Assembly: GCA_033762255.1 (NCBI GenBank) | Contig: JANRLT010000070.1 | Location: 72,548-136,547, forward strand | Reading direction: 5' to 3' | Origin: Pirellulales bacterium | Lineage (GTDB): Bacteria > Planctomycetota > Planctomycetia > Pirellulales > JALHPA01 | DNA: 64,000 nt | Shown: in pieces, positions 33,857-42,751 of the stretch | How positions within the stretch are numbered: position 1 is the stretch's first letter | How the letters are laid out: each line of letters starts with the position of its first letter | Made by a program: the position numbers and the translations under genes | The notes under the pieces: generated by a model | What the model was told of the DNA's origin: nothing | The model's input: only the letters and a program-made list of their open reading frames with translations | The model's database searches: none

Positions 33857-34221
33857 CCGACCTCGTGGGGATTCCCGGACAAAATCTGGCTGTCTAACCT
33901 GACAAGCGCCAGAATGCCTAGGTTCGCGATTCCCCGCAAATTTTACACCCCAGCACGCGCAAATTACTGAGAAATCCAAATTTTTAGCCTGGAGTCGATG
34001 ATTTGTGTGCCGGATCCCGGCGGAGGGTCACTGGACGTTCCGGGTGTCCCGCTGTAACATGGGCAAAGTAACAAACGTGGGGAAAAAGTGAGCCGAGGGG
34101 GTCTATTATCGACCCGCAAAAGCTGTTGCCCGCGTCTGGGGCACGATTTTGTTTGGGCTTTTCTTAATTTCCGTGGCGGTCGATTCCCTTTGATTTTCCC
34201 AGTCCCAGGCAAGCTCGGGGT
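33857..34221. other. Intergenic region upstream of the moxR operon
   Basis: 365 bases with no convincing gene. Several short G+C-rich inverted repeats are present but none with a T-run. It must contain the promoter for the moxR-DUF58-transglutaminase operon, not assignable by eye. Confidence 0.4.
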
Positions 34222-35166
34222 ATGACTTCCACGGAACTCTCGCAGTGCATTGCCAGCCTGGAACACAACATTGGCCAAGTTGTGCTGGGCAAGCCCGAAG
34301 TGATTCGCCTGGCGGTGGTGACGCTCTTGGCCGGAGAGCATCTGCTGCTGGAGGATGTACCGGGAGTGGGAAAAACGCTCTTGGCAAAATCCCTGGCTCG
34401 GAGCGTGGAGGGGGATTTTCAGCGAATTCAGTTTACCCCGGATTTGCTGCCAACCGACATCATTGGCGGAAATATTCTCGATCCGCGGACCCAAGAATTT
34501 CAGTTTTTTGCCGGTCCCGTGTTCGCCAATATCGTCCTGGCGGACGAAATCAACCGCACCACCCCCCGGACGCAAAGCGCCTTGCTGGAGGCGATGAGCG
34601 AGCAACAGGTCAGCATTGATGGCGTGACCCGCCCCTTGCCCGATCCATTTATGGTCATCGCCACGCAAAACCCCTTTGAATTTGAAGGGACTTACCCCCT
34701 CCCGGAAAGCCAACTCGACCGCTTCTTGATGCGGATTTCCCTGGGATACCCCAACCGCGCCAATGAATTGCTGGTCCTCGCCAACCACCGCTCGGGAGAA
34801 CCCTGGAAATTGCTGCAACCAGCGGCCAACCGCCAGCAAATTGTGGCGTTACGGACCGCGGTCCGCAGTGTCCAGGTAGAACCGTCTCTGCAAAATTACC
34901 TGCTCGACCTGGTTCATGCCACCCGCGAGGCGGACGATCTGCAGGTGGGCGTCAGTACCCGGGGAGCCTTGTGCCTGTACCGGGCGGCACAGGCCTGGGC
35001 ATTTGCGGCGGGACGCGCCTACTGCATTCCCGACGATATCAAGCATCTGGCCATACCCGTGCTTTCCCATCGGGTGCAATTGCGGCAATACTCGGCCCAA
35101 GGTCTGCGCGCCGCACAAGAACAAATCATGACGCGTCTGGTGCAAAACGTCACGCCCCCCCGCTAG
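34222..35166 (+). CDS. moxR: MoxR-family AAA+ ATPase
   Basis: 314-residue cytoplasmic AAA+ ATPase. Walker A is EDVPGVGKTLLAKSLA (residues 44-59), Walker B is VLADEINR, sensor 1 is VIATQNPFE, and the family-typical ESQLDRFLMRI follows. MoxR proteins act as chaperones or activators of partner proteins and are usually encoded beside DUF58 and transglutaminase genes, as here. The operon architecture is well known, but its cellular role in planctomycetes is not. The next gene starts 97 bases downstream. Confidence 0.93.
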   Translation: MTSTELSQCIASLEHNIGQVVLGKPEVIRLAVVTLLAGEHLLLEDVPGVGKTLLAKSLARSVEGDFQRIQFTPDLLPTDIIGGNILDPRTQEFQFFAGPVFANIVLADEINRTTPRTQSALLEAMSEQQVSIDGVTRPLPDPFMVIATQNPFEFEGTYPLPESQLDRFLMRISLGYPNRANELLVLANHRSGEPWKLLQPAANRQQIVALRTAVRSVQVEPSLQNYLLDLVHATREADDLQVGVSTRGALCLYRAAQAWAFAAGRAYCIPDDIKHLAIPVLSHRVQLRQYSAQGLRAAQEQIMTRLVQNVTPPR

Positions 35167-35263
35167 CCAACGGAAATTTGATTATGTTCCGCTAAATCTG
35201 TTAGAATAAGCAGCATGGTGAAAGCGGTTTTGCGGCCCTATTCTTTAGCTCGGCGCTTCAGCT

Positions 35264-36460
35264 ATGCATCGCCTGTTGTCGTCTTATCCCACGCAAGAGG
35301 GTTGGTATTACCTGTTCCTCCTGGCATTTGTGTTTACCGGCGCGATCCTGCGCGAGATCAACCTGATGCTGTTGGTTGGCGGGTTAATGGTGGGACCCCT
35401 GGCCTATAATTTTTTTGCCAGTTGGCGCCAACTGCGGGGCATCACATTCAGGCGGCTTTTGCCCCAGGGTTGTTTTGCCCGGCAGCGGCAGTACATTCAA
35501 CTGGAATTGACCGGCAAATCGCCCAATTTGCAGGGACTACAAATTACCGAAAAGCTGTATCACGCCGATAATCCCGGCGAATCATTCGTGATCGAGGCGA
35601 CTGTCCCCTGGAATCAATCCGGCATCCCCGCCCAGGCCAGTTATTCGGTGTTGCCGCTCAAGCGGGGAATCTATCGTTTTCACGCCAGCCGGCTCAAATC
35701 CGCCCGTCCATTTGGCTTATGGCAAAGCCAGGCCAAGCTGCTAGTGGACTGTGAATGGCTGGTTTGGCCCCGGCTGGCCCAGGTGGATTGGCAAAAGATC
35801 TCCATTTTGTGTGGCCAGGCCATCCATGACCACGCGGAACAAGGTCGCTCGCGATTGGCGATGTCGGGTGATTTTGCCGGTTTGCGACCGTGGCGGCTGG
35901 GAGACCATCGTCGGTTAATCCATTGGCGAAGCACCGCCAAGCGGGGGGAATTGCTGGTCAAGCAATTTGACGAACCCGCGCAAGAAACCGTGGCCATCGG
36001 TGTTGATTTATGGTGCGAACCGTCCGCCGAGCCCGAGTCGGGATTGCGGATCGAGCAACTGCTGGCCATGGCGGGGAGCTTGATTTGGCAACAGCAGCGG
36101 CGGGGAGCGCAGCGGTTGCATTTACTGATCGCGGGAAAATCATTTCAAGCTTGGACGGGAGCGGCCCAGCGAACCACCTGCGAACGTTTTTTGACAGAAT
36201 TGGCCCTGGCCGAAGCGGCCACTAGTCCGGGGCTTGCTCCGGGGCGGATATCCCGGCCGGGTAGCGGGACATTGTTGGTATTGACGGGGCGTGATGTGCG
36301 CGCGCGGCGCACCGCGGCGGGGAAAGCCACGGAAACCGCCGGTGAACGATTGCTCCGCTTTTGGGAATCCCACTGGCCGCAAGGCCGGGTCGTTTTGGTC
36401 GAGGTCGGCGATCCCCGCTTGACCGCCGCGTTTCAGTGGATCGAGGAACCAACTAAATGA
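35264..36460 (+). CDS. DUF58-domain membrane protein
   Basis: 398 residues. Two hydrophobic segments near the N-terminus (YLFLLAFVFTGAIL and LMLLVGGLMVGPLAYNFF) anchor the protein; a beta-rich domain follows. The DUF58 core with a degenerate von Willebrand A-like fold contains GDFAGLRPWRLGDHRRLIHW and RGELLVKQFDEP, the most conserved stretch of the family. It is a partner of the MoxR ATPase. It overlaps the transglutaminase gene by 4 bases (ATGA), so the two are coupled. Confidence 0.88.
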   Translation: MHRLLSSYPTQEGWYYLFLLAFVFTGAILREINLMLLVGGLMVGPLAYNFFASWRQLRGITFRRLLPQGCFARQRQYIQLELTGKSPNLQGLQITEKLYHADNPGESFVIEATVPWNQSGIPAQASYSVLPLKRGIYRFHASRLKSARPFGLWQSQAKLLVDCEWLVWPRLAQVDWQKISILCGQAIHDHAEQGRSRLAMSGDFAGLRPWRLGDHRRLIHWRSTAKRGELLVKQFDEPAQETVAIGVDLWCEPSAEPESGLRIEQLLAMAGSLIWQQQRRGAQRLHLLIAGKSFQAWTGAAQRTTCERFLTELALAEAATSPGLAPGRISRPGSGTLLVLTGRDVRARRTAAGKATETAGERLLRFWESHWPQGRVVLVEVGDPRLTAAFQWIEEPTK

Positions 36461-38973
36461 AAACATCCACCTCTCCGGCAACCGCCGCGAATTGGCAATG
36501 GTTTTTACCGCAATGGTCCAACCAGGGCCGTGTTTCGGCCGCTCCCGCGACCGAGCAGCAGTTGCCCACTTCCTTATGGCTGTGCGCCGCCCTGGCTTGG
36601 CAAACGGCTCTTGGCTCCGCCATGTACGCCTGGAGCCAAAATCGTCCGCTCTTGGGGACGCTGGCCATTATTATCTCGCTGGCCAGCTTTTATTTAACGG
36701 ATGTCCGGCGTTGGGTCAATTTGCACTGGGTGATCGCAAATGGCGCGGCCCTGGTGGCCGTGTTTTATACCACCACCGCCTTTCAGCGTTTTGATCCCGA
36801 ACAGCAACTGTTGTCGATCGCGGATTTGCTCTTGTATTTGCAGTTTGTGCTATTGTTCCAGCAAAAAGTCCCCCGGCTTTGCTGGCAAATCACCGTGCTG
36901 AGCTTTTTGCAAGTGCTGCTGGGAGCGGCCCTCACCTTTAATTACTCGTATGGCCTGTTATTGATCCCTTATTTTACCGGGGCCATCTGGCTGCTGGTGC
37001 TGCTGAATGAGGATCGCCTGGCACGCGTGGCCTGGACTGTCCAGCAGGATCTTCCCCGGCTAGTCCCCACAGGTGAAAGCTCCACCCTGGAGCGGGGGTG
37101 GTTGGGAGGGTACCTGCCCCGCTGGCGCCCCGAACATTTACGGTTATTGACGCATTCCCTGGTGACATCCTTGCTGGTCGCCTCGGTCATTTTTTTTACC
37201 GTTCCCCGCATCCGCTCCCAAGCCTGGACCCTGTCCAATCAACAAGTCCAAAGCGTCGTCGGCTTTGACGATACCATCAATTTAGGCCAGGTGGGTGAGG
37301 TATTTGAAAGTCCCGAGTTGGTCTTTTTGGCTAAATTCACCGACGTCGCCAATCAGCCCCGCATCATTCAAGGGGAACCTTTGTTTCGCGGATCGATCCT
37401 GAATCAATATTATCGCGGCAACTGGAAATATTTGGGCTGGCGGATGCAAGACAACGAACCCACGCCGCTGGAACTGCTCCCCCAACGGGCGACGGAGGTC
37501 ACCAAGCAAGAAATCACAATCGAGCCGCTGGACCAGCCGATTCTCTTTCATGTCCAGCCGATTTACCTAAAAGATTCGCGGGGGCGCCAATCATTTCCGG
37601 TCCGTTGTAATGAAAACAATCGAAACCTGTATCGCGAACAAGAAATCGGCCGTATGCGGTTAAATTACGAGGTGCTTACCACGGGCATCGTCCAGGGGCG
37701 GCAACACCCGATCATTCCCGAAATTTTAGAGCTGAATGTCCGCGAATGGCAGCAACTGTTGCAATTGCCCGCGCGGCAAGATATTCGCCAGATGCCGGGC
37801 GACACGTTTCGCATCCCGCGGGATATCCCACCTGAAAACTCGCGGGATAATTTAGCCGTCTTGGGACAGATTGCCCAGCGGGAAATCGCCGCGGCCAATC
37901 TCAATCCGGATGCCGAGGATTACCGCTTTCAGGTGGCGCGTGTTCTCGAGCGTTACCTCAAGTCCGAACGCTTTTCCTATACATTGCTGGGACAACCACG
38001 AAATCCCGAGGTCGATCCCATCGTGGATTTCTTGACCGAGAACCCCCGCGGCCATTGCGAGTATTTTGCCTCCGCCCTGGCCCTAATGCTCCGCACCCAG
38101 AATATTCCCGCCCGGGTGGTCGTGGGTTACAAGGGGGGTGACTATAACCAGGTGGGCGGATATTACCAAGTGCGGGAAATGCACGCTCACGCCTGGGTGG
38201 AGGCATACTTGGAAAAATACCAGGTGCCAGCGGAGCTATGGCCCCCGGGATATGAAAATTATCGCGCTGGGTGGTTGACGCTCGACCCCACCACCGCCGT
38301 GCGCGATCCGCAAAGCGCGTTTAACGGCTTGTTTGGCGGTTTGGCCGACCTGGGGGATTACATGCAAATGGTCTGGAACAACTATATCATCGGCATGAAT
38401 GCCGATCGCCAGAATCAAACCATTTACGCCCCCCTGCGCGAGCAATGGCAGATATTTGCGGATTGGATGTCGGGCCAAGATCTCGATTCCGAAACCATGT
38501 CCGCCTGGGCGTATGCCGCGACAATTGTGCTGCGTTGGGGAATTGTATTGATCTTGGCTGGAATGGGCTGCTTTGGCCTTTATCAGCTAATCACCTGGAT
38601 ACGTCGGCATTGGCGCAGCGGAAAAAGCGTCACCGATACGACCGAGTCGCCGTCCCCCACGGACCCCGCGCTGGTTCAAAGCGGCGAATGGTGGCGGCAA
38701 TTGCTGGCTATTGGCCAACAATTGCGAATAGCACCAACGGCGGGACAGACACCGCGTGAATTTGCCGAGTCCCTGCAAGCCACGTTGCGGGCCACGGACC
38801 CCACGTCGGAATCCTGCCACGCTCCGCAAGAGATCGTGGATTGTTATTATCAAGTGAACTACGCGCGGGTCCCCCCCACGCCGGCGCTGGTGGATCGGGT
38901 GGAAGCGGCGTTCGGGGTGCTGGCGCGGCACTGCCAGGCAATAGCTGCCCCGGGGCTGCCTTCAACTGGCTAA
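36457..38973 (+). CDS. TgpA-like transglutaminase-domain membrane protein (DUF3488/DUF4129)
   Basis: 838 residues. The N-terminus (about residues 40-250) has several membrane helices of the DUF3488 type. The periplasmic middle contains a transglutaminase-like domain with a complete Cys-His-Asp triad: C534 in GHCEYFA, H578 in HAHAWVE, D610 in LDPTT. Near residues 690-715 is another membrane helix (IVLILAGMGCFGLYQLI) and the C-terminus is a DUF4129-like domain. TgpA of Pseudomonas is essential and has a similar plan; cross-linking or proteolytic activity is possible. It ends the moxR operon. Confidence 0.9.
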   Translation: MKTSTSPATAANWQWFLPQWSNQGRVSAAPATEQQLPTSLWLCAALAWQTALGSAMYAWSQNRPLLGTLAIIISLASFYLTDVRRWVNLHWVIANGAALVAVFYTTTAFQRFDPEQQLLSIADLLLYLQFVLLFQQKVPRLCWQITVLSFLQVLLGAALTFNYSYGLLLIPYFTGAIWLLVLLNEDRLARVAWTVQQDLPRLVPTGESSTLERGWLGGYLPRWRPEHLRLLTHSLVTSLLVASVIFFTVPRIRSQAWTLSNQQVQSVVGFDDTINLGQVGEVFESPELVFLAKFTDVANQPRIIQGEPLFRGSILNQYYRGNWKYLGWRMQDNEPTPLELLPQRATEVTKQEITIEPLDQPILFHVQPIYLKDSRGRQSFPVRCNENNRNLYREQEIGRMRLNYEVLTTGIVQGRQHPIIPEILELNVREWQQLLQLPARQDIRQMPGDTFRIPRDIPPENSRDNLAVLGQIAQREIAAANLNPDAEDYRFQVARVLERYLKSERFSYTLLGQPRNPEVDPIVDFLTENPRGHCEYFASALALMLRTQNIPARVVVGYKGGDYNQVGGYYQVREMHAHAWVEAYLEKYQVPAELWPPGYENYRAGWLTLDPTTAVRDPQSAFNGLFGGLADLGDYMQMVWNNYIIGMNADRQNQTIYAPLREQWQIFADWMSGQDLDSETMSAWAYAATIVLRWGIVLILAGMGCFGLYQLITWIRRHWRSGKSVTDTTESPSPTDPALVQSGEWWRQLLAIGQQLRIAPTAGQTPREFAESLQATLRATDPTSESCHAPQEIVDCYYQVNYARVPPTPALVDRVEAAFGVLARHCQAIAAPGLPSTG

Positions 38974-39007
38974 ATCAGCCCGGGTTGCCGCTCATTTTCT
39001 TATTGGT

Positions 39008-40852
39008 TTAGCGGTGAAAAATTAATGGCTGGCGATCCGCCGTGGGATTGACCGCGGACGAAGGAAGCAATTCCGCATAGTTGGCTTTTAAATAGTCAAC
39101 TGCCGGGATTTCCAATGTGCCCCCTGGCTGCAACCGATCTCCCCCCGGCTGCAAGCGTCGATTATGCTCGTACAACGCTTTATAAAAGGCGCCATTGCCA
39201 TACATGCGCTCGGCTATCGCATAGTAGCTGTCTTGGGCCTGAACCACGTAACTGCGGGGAATGGTGGAATTTGTGGATCCGGTAGTTGCTTGATTGGAAA
39301 TCGCTCCTTCCGCCTGATAGCCCAGCTGCTGGGCCGTGAATGCGGGGTCTCTTTCGTTTGGGTTTACGCCGGTATCAAGACCCGGTGGGGGAGAAACTTT
39401 GTCCGCCGGAGGAATTCCCGCTGTAGGAGTGCTAAATCGCAGCCGTCCAGGTTCGCTCAATTGGGTGTCAGATCCGTTAGAAGGTGATAAAGGAGCGGTG
39501 CTCGCGTTGCCGGTAAAATTTGGAATTCCGCTGACGGAGCCAGAGGAACTATCTTCCGCTGTGGCGGCAAAGGCGGGAGTCCCGGCCCGTGGCACATACG
39601 GAGAAGCAGCGGCTACTCCCGTGGAATTCGCCGGAGCGAATCCCGTAGCCACGGTCATGTTGCTACGGGGAGGCAACTCCCGCGCGGCGTCGGGAATCCG
39701 GATGGGTTGGGAAGGGGGTTCAATGTCGCTGGACTGCTGGTGACTGATGGAGTTTTCGCTTGTCGCAAGGGGTTGTAAGGGGGAAAGCGGACTTTCATTC
39801 GTGAGGGTTGTTTGACGTAATGCGGAATTCGTAGCGCTATCCGCGGAATGATAAGCGGAAGTTTCCGGACCGGACGTATTATTTAATACCGCCGGGTTTT
39901 GGGCCTGCTCTAAAGCACCAACTTCGGTGGGGAGGGTGTCATCGGCGGTTGTTGTTGATGTTAGTGGCCGCGGCGCAACATCCGCGGTAGAAGTGGTTGC
40001 AGCGTTCCCCTGGCTGGCATCATCCGGAGCCAATGGAGACGGGATTTCCCGCAGTCGCATCGGATTTTGTGCGGAACCGGGTAGAGCGCGGGGATTTGCC
40101 GGGGTGGCATCATCCGTGGCATACGCATTCGGGGAAGCTTCGTTCGCGCTATTAAGACCGTGATCTAGCGGAGTAATTGCCTTGGAAGCCCCGGCCGCCG
40201 GATCGTTATACGCCGGGGAGTTTCCCAGCTCGTCCGCATAGGGTGTGGCGGCATTTTCCCGCGGAGGATGATTCGTTGTGAGTTCCGAGGATGTCCCGCC
40301 GGAATCTGACTGATTTAGCGGGGCATACCCTGTCCCCGAAGGGGAGTCAATCGTGCTGGCATTGGGAATATCCGTAGTTGATCTGGTGGGGCTGGCCGCG
40401 GGAAAGGAAGCCGCCGCGGCTCCCTCTCCGGGGTCAAAGCTAGAGGATCCCCTGGACGCTGTATTGGCTTGACCTGCTGGGCGAGTAAAGGGGTCCCCCG
40501 ACAGATCACTGGCACTGCCCGCGGATTCATCGCTGGCGGAATTGCCGCCGCTGCCAAGTTCGTCATCCGCCGCGACACTGGCCGAATACCGGGATTTCGC
40601 ATTCACCCCGCGAGGTTCCAAGGATGCCGGAGAGTCGCCTGCAAGGGAATAAGCTCCGCCTGAACTTTCCGTTGCCATACGGGTCCCCCCTTGCGCGGGG
40701 AGGCGCGTGGGTGTCGTAGCAGATTGAGGGCTGTTTGTCTGCAAGTTGGTGATTGTGTCGCCCGCCGCCGAAATGGCCGAGGCGTCACTGGCGGCTTTTT
40801 TTTTCGCCGCTCGCGCTGGTCGTGGCGGACTTGGCCAAATATTGTTCGGCAT
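39008..40852 (-). CDS. LysM-domain protein, downstream frame of a frameshifted gene
   Basis: Main body of a gene read in a frame different from its N-terminal part (40785-41075). The frame contains over 500 residues of low-complexity Ser/Thr/Ala/Pro/Asn sequence, probably disordered and extracytoplasmic, and ends in one LysM domain (SYVVQAQDSYYAIAERMYG through LEIPAVDYL) that should bind peptidoglycan-type glycans. The nominal ATG at 40852 is probably not the start: its first 18 codons merely overlap the upstream frame. A single-base deletion in the T9 run at 40796-40804 (A9 on the sense strand) would fuse both parts into one protein with an N-terminal membrane anchor. It could be a real mutation, a sequencing error, or slippage. 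Confidence 0.75.
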   Translation of the reverse strand: MPNNIWPSPPRPARAAKKKAASDASAISAAGDTITNLQTNSPQSATTPTRLPAQGGTRMATESSGGAYSLAGDSPASLEPRGVNAKSRYSASVAADDELGSGGNSASDESAGSASDLSGDPFTRPAGQANTASRGSSSFDPGEGAAAASFPAASPTRSTTDIPNASTIDSPSGTGYAPLNQSDSGGTSSELTTNHPPRENAATPYADELGNSPAYNDPAAGASKAITPLDHGLNSANEASPNAYATDDATPANPRALPGSAQNPMRLREIPSPLAPDDASQGNAATTSTADVAPRPLTSTTTADDTLPTEVGALEQAQNPAVLNNTSGPETSAYHSADSATNSALRQTTLTNESPLSPLQPLATSENSISHQQSSDIEPPSQPIRIPDAARELPPRSNMTVATGFAPANSTGVAAASPYVPRAGTPAFAATAEDSSSGSVSGIPNFTGNASTAPLSPSNGSDTQLSEPGRLRFSTPTAGIPPADKVSPPPGLDTGVNPNERDPAFTAQQLGYQAEGAISNQATTGSTNSTIPRSYVVQAQDSYYAIAERMYGNGAFYKALYEHNRRLQPGGDRLQPGGTLEIPAVDYLKANYAELLPSSAVNPTADRQPLIFHR

Positions 40853-41075
40853 CCAGTTCCACTGGCTTGCTCAATCGCTGGTAAAGCACATACCCAAAGA
40901 TAATCGTCAACAGGCCTAATACCGTCAGGCCGATTTTTGTCTCGCGGGGAAGCGAGGCCGCGGCTAAGCGGGGCTGATAGCGTTTTTTTTCGCCATGATT
41001 GGCCGGGGAGTTGGTATTTGCGGCGGATGACTCGGCAGTTTTGGGATGCTCGGACTTTGGTGCGGAAGGTTGCAT
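40785..41075 (-). CDS. N-terminal membrane-anchor part of the LysM protein (frame 1)
   Basis: 96-residue reading frame downstream of rsmH. Residues 1-45 are hydrophilic and basic, residues 48-67 are one membrane helix (TVLGLLTIIFGYVLYQ), and the rest is a short periplasmic-type stretch ending after a Lys-coding A9 run. Read with A8 instead of A9 the frame continues into the LysM reading frame, giving a membrane-anchored protein of roughly 670 residues. Read as it stands it gives a small bitopic protein. Its place directly after rsmH is that of ftsL in the division cluster of many bacteria, but there is no FtsL sequence signature, and I do not call it ftsL. Confidence 0.7.
   Translation of the reverse strand: MQPSAPKSEHPKTAESSAANTNSPANHGEKKRYQPRLAAASLPRETKIGLTVLGLLTIIFGYVLYQRLSKPVELDAEQYLAKSATTSASGEKKSRQ
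40796..40804 (-). promoter_or_regulatory. A9 homopolymer at the frame junction
   Basis: Nine T on the plus strand (A9 in the message) at the point where the N-terminal and LysM frames overlap. Loss of one A restores a single frame (ASGEKK followed by AASDAS). Such runs allow transcriptional slippage, ribosomal frameshifting or phase variation. Confidence 0.7.
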
Positions 41076-41148
41076 CGCGTAAACCTATGTAAAAAAAGTT
41101 TGGGAAAATGCCGGGTTGCGGAGGCCCGGAGCTAGGGTGCTGATTTAA

Positions 41149-42036
41149 CTAAATGGCGGGAGGCCGACGTTCCGCGACCCGCAGCTTGGCGCTGCGGCTA
41201 CGGGGATTAAGGGCAAGTTCTGGTTCGTCCGCGGTGATCGGTTTTTTCGTCAAATTTTGCAAGCGCGGATCCGAGCGAAACGCTTCCTTTACCCGGCGAT
41301 CCTCCAGCGAATGAAAGCTGATAATCGCCAGCCTGCCACCCGGTAATAAACAGTCCGGTAACAGGGCAAGTGCTTTGTCCAACTCTCCTAATTCATCATT
41401 GACGGCAATTCGCAAGGCTTGAAAGGTGCGCGTGGCGGGGTCGATTTTGTCCCGGGGGGATCGGGGAACCGCGCGGCGCAAAATCTGCGCGAGTTGTTGG
41501 CTGGTGCGTAATTCCATGTGCCGCCGCTGTTCCACCAGTAGCCGCGCGATTCTGCGGCTATGCCGTTCTTCTCCATATTGGTAAATCACATTCGCCAGTT
41601 CCCGTTCCGGCAATCGCATGATCAATCTCCAGGCGGGTTCGCCCCTGGTCTGGTCAAATCGCAAATCCAATTCTCCGTCGCTGTCAAAACTAAACCCCCG
41701 CGCTCGATCCGCCAATTGGTCGCTGGATAAACCCAAATCCAGCAAAATTCCCGACACCGCCGGACGGCCCACCTCGGCTAATAACGCGGGCAATTCGGCA
41801 TAACTACCCTGGGCCACCTGGATGGGGAGACCCCGCAGGAATTGCGTCGCCCGCTCTACCGCCGCCGCATCGCGATCCACCGCCAATACCGAGCCATCCG
41901 GCGCAACCCGCTCGGCCAAGGCTCGCGCGTGTCCCCCGCCACCCAGGGTCCCATCCGCATAGCACTGTCCCGGACGGGGGTTCAGCCAGGCCAGGATTTC
42001 CGCCAGCAGCACCGGAATATGGACGGACGGTTCCAC
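41149..42036 (-). CDS. rsmH: 16S rRNA (cytosine(1402)-N(4))-methyltransferase
   Basis: 295-residue SAM-dependent methyltransferase that modifies C1402 in the ribosomal decoding centre. Family motifs are seen in order: HIPVLLAEILAWL at the N-terminus, DGTLGGGGHA (SAM site), LAVDRDAAAVE, GILLDLGLSSDQL, the RGFSFDSDGELDLRFDQ block, NVIYQYGEERHSRRIAR, TFQALRIAVNDEL and IISFHSLEDRRVKEAF near the C-terminus. It lies upstream of the split LysM/membrane gene. In most bacteria rsmH (mraW) opens the division and cell-wall cluster; here no mraZ or ftsI is visible in the window. Confidence 0.96.
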   Translation of the reverse strand: MEPSVHIPVLLAEILAWLNPRPGQCYADGTLGGGGHARALAERVAPDGSVLAVDRDAAAVERATQFLRGLPIQVAQGSYAELPALLAEVGRPAVSGILLDLGLSSDQLADRARGFSFDSDGELDLRFDQTRGEPAWRLIMRLPERELANVIYQYGEERHSRRIARLLVEQRRHMELRTSQQLAQILRRAVPRSPRDKIDPATRTFQALRIAVNDELGELDKALALLPDCLLPGGRLAIISFHSLEDRRVKEAFRSDPRLQNLTKKPITADEPELALNPRSRSAKLRVAERRPPAI

Positions 42037-42751
42037 GAACTACCTGAGAGCCTGTAATATCCCTTGCCTGTTCATTCGGGAAACGCGACTTCACCTGGCC
42101 GACACCATCCTGGCGCAGTTAGTAACCGCAGTGAAATACCCGCGACGGGAACTTTTGACAAGAGCAACCCCACTAGAGGGAGTTTATTCGCTAGCAAGTT
42201 TAATGAGTGGGCAAGAGTGATAAGACGCGAGTACGCAAAGAAAAAACTGGTCCGAGTTCCTTCCTGGATCACTCGCATGGACCAGAATGTGGCTGCGTGT
42301 CTTGATCGGGAAATATCCCCCATCAAAAACCACTTTTCGCCCAGTCTGACATCGTGTCGGACTGTTGTACCCCAAGTGTCTGCACCGTGGCCAAACGGCA
42401 AACAGTGGGGGAACAACCGACGAACGGTTCATCCGCCCTTAACGCGGAATATGTTAAATTATTAATGTAAAAAAACTAAAAATGCCGGCGTGTCACCAGA
42501 ATTTGAAGCTGCCCGGACAGGCACTGTAATTTATCCCCCGTACCCCCCGCGTCAAGCTGCCAAAATGGCCCGGGGGAGTCGTCAGGGGCGGCGGTTTTTC
42601 GTAGAATCAACCCCAGTTAGGAGTTCCGCCAACTCGGATTTTCCTAAGTTTTTTGCTAGCACAGGCGATAACTCGGCAAAATTAGCCGCCATTCGCCTAT
42701 TTTTAGCGGGCGTCAGTTGTTGTCGCGTTTTTTTCACGGATGATTTTTTAG
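42037..42751. other. Large gap between divergent rsmH and queA
   Basis: 715 bases. Overlapping frames on both strands (42064-42465 plus, 42072-42416 minus) have no recognisable protein character and probably arise by chance. The region should hold the promoters of both divergent genes; an A+T-rich patch at 42445-42480 precedes queA by about 280 bases. No tandem TGGGN MraZ box array is evident. Confidence 0.4.

Noticed and set aside
33964-34839. Long minus-strand frame (291 codons) antisense to moxR
   Set aside because: It covers the strongly supported MoxR gene in a shadow frame and its product has no domain character.
40785-41075. FtsL
   Set aside because: Position and one membrane helix fit, but there is no leucine-zipper-like periplasmic part and the frame continues into a LysM protein if one base is removed.
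42064-42465. Plus-strand frame of 133 codons between rsmH and queA, with an overlapping minus-strand frame at 42072-42416
   Set aside because: Both strands are open over the same bases, neither product resembles a protein family, and no ribosome site is seen.
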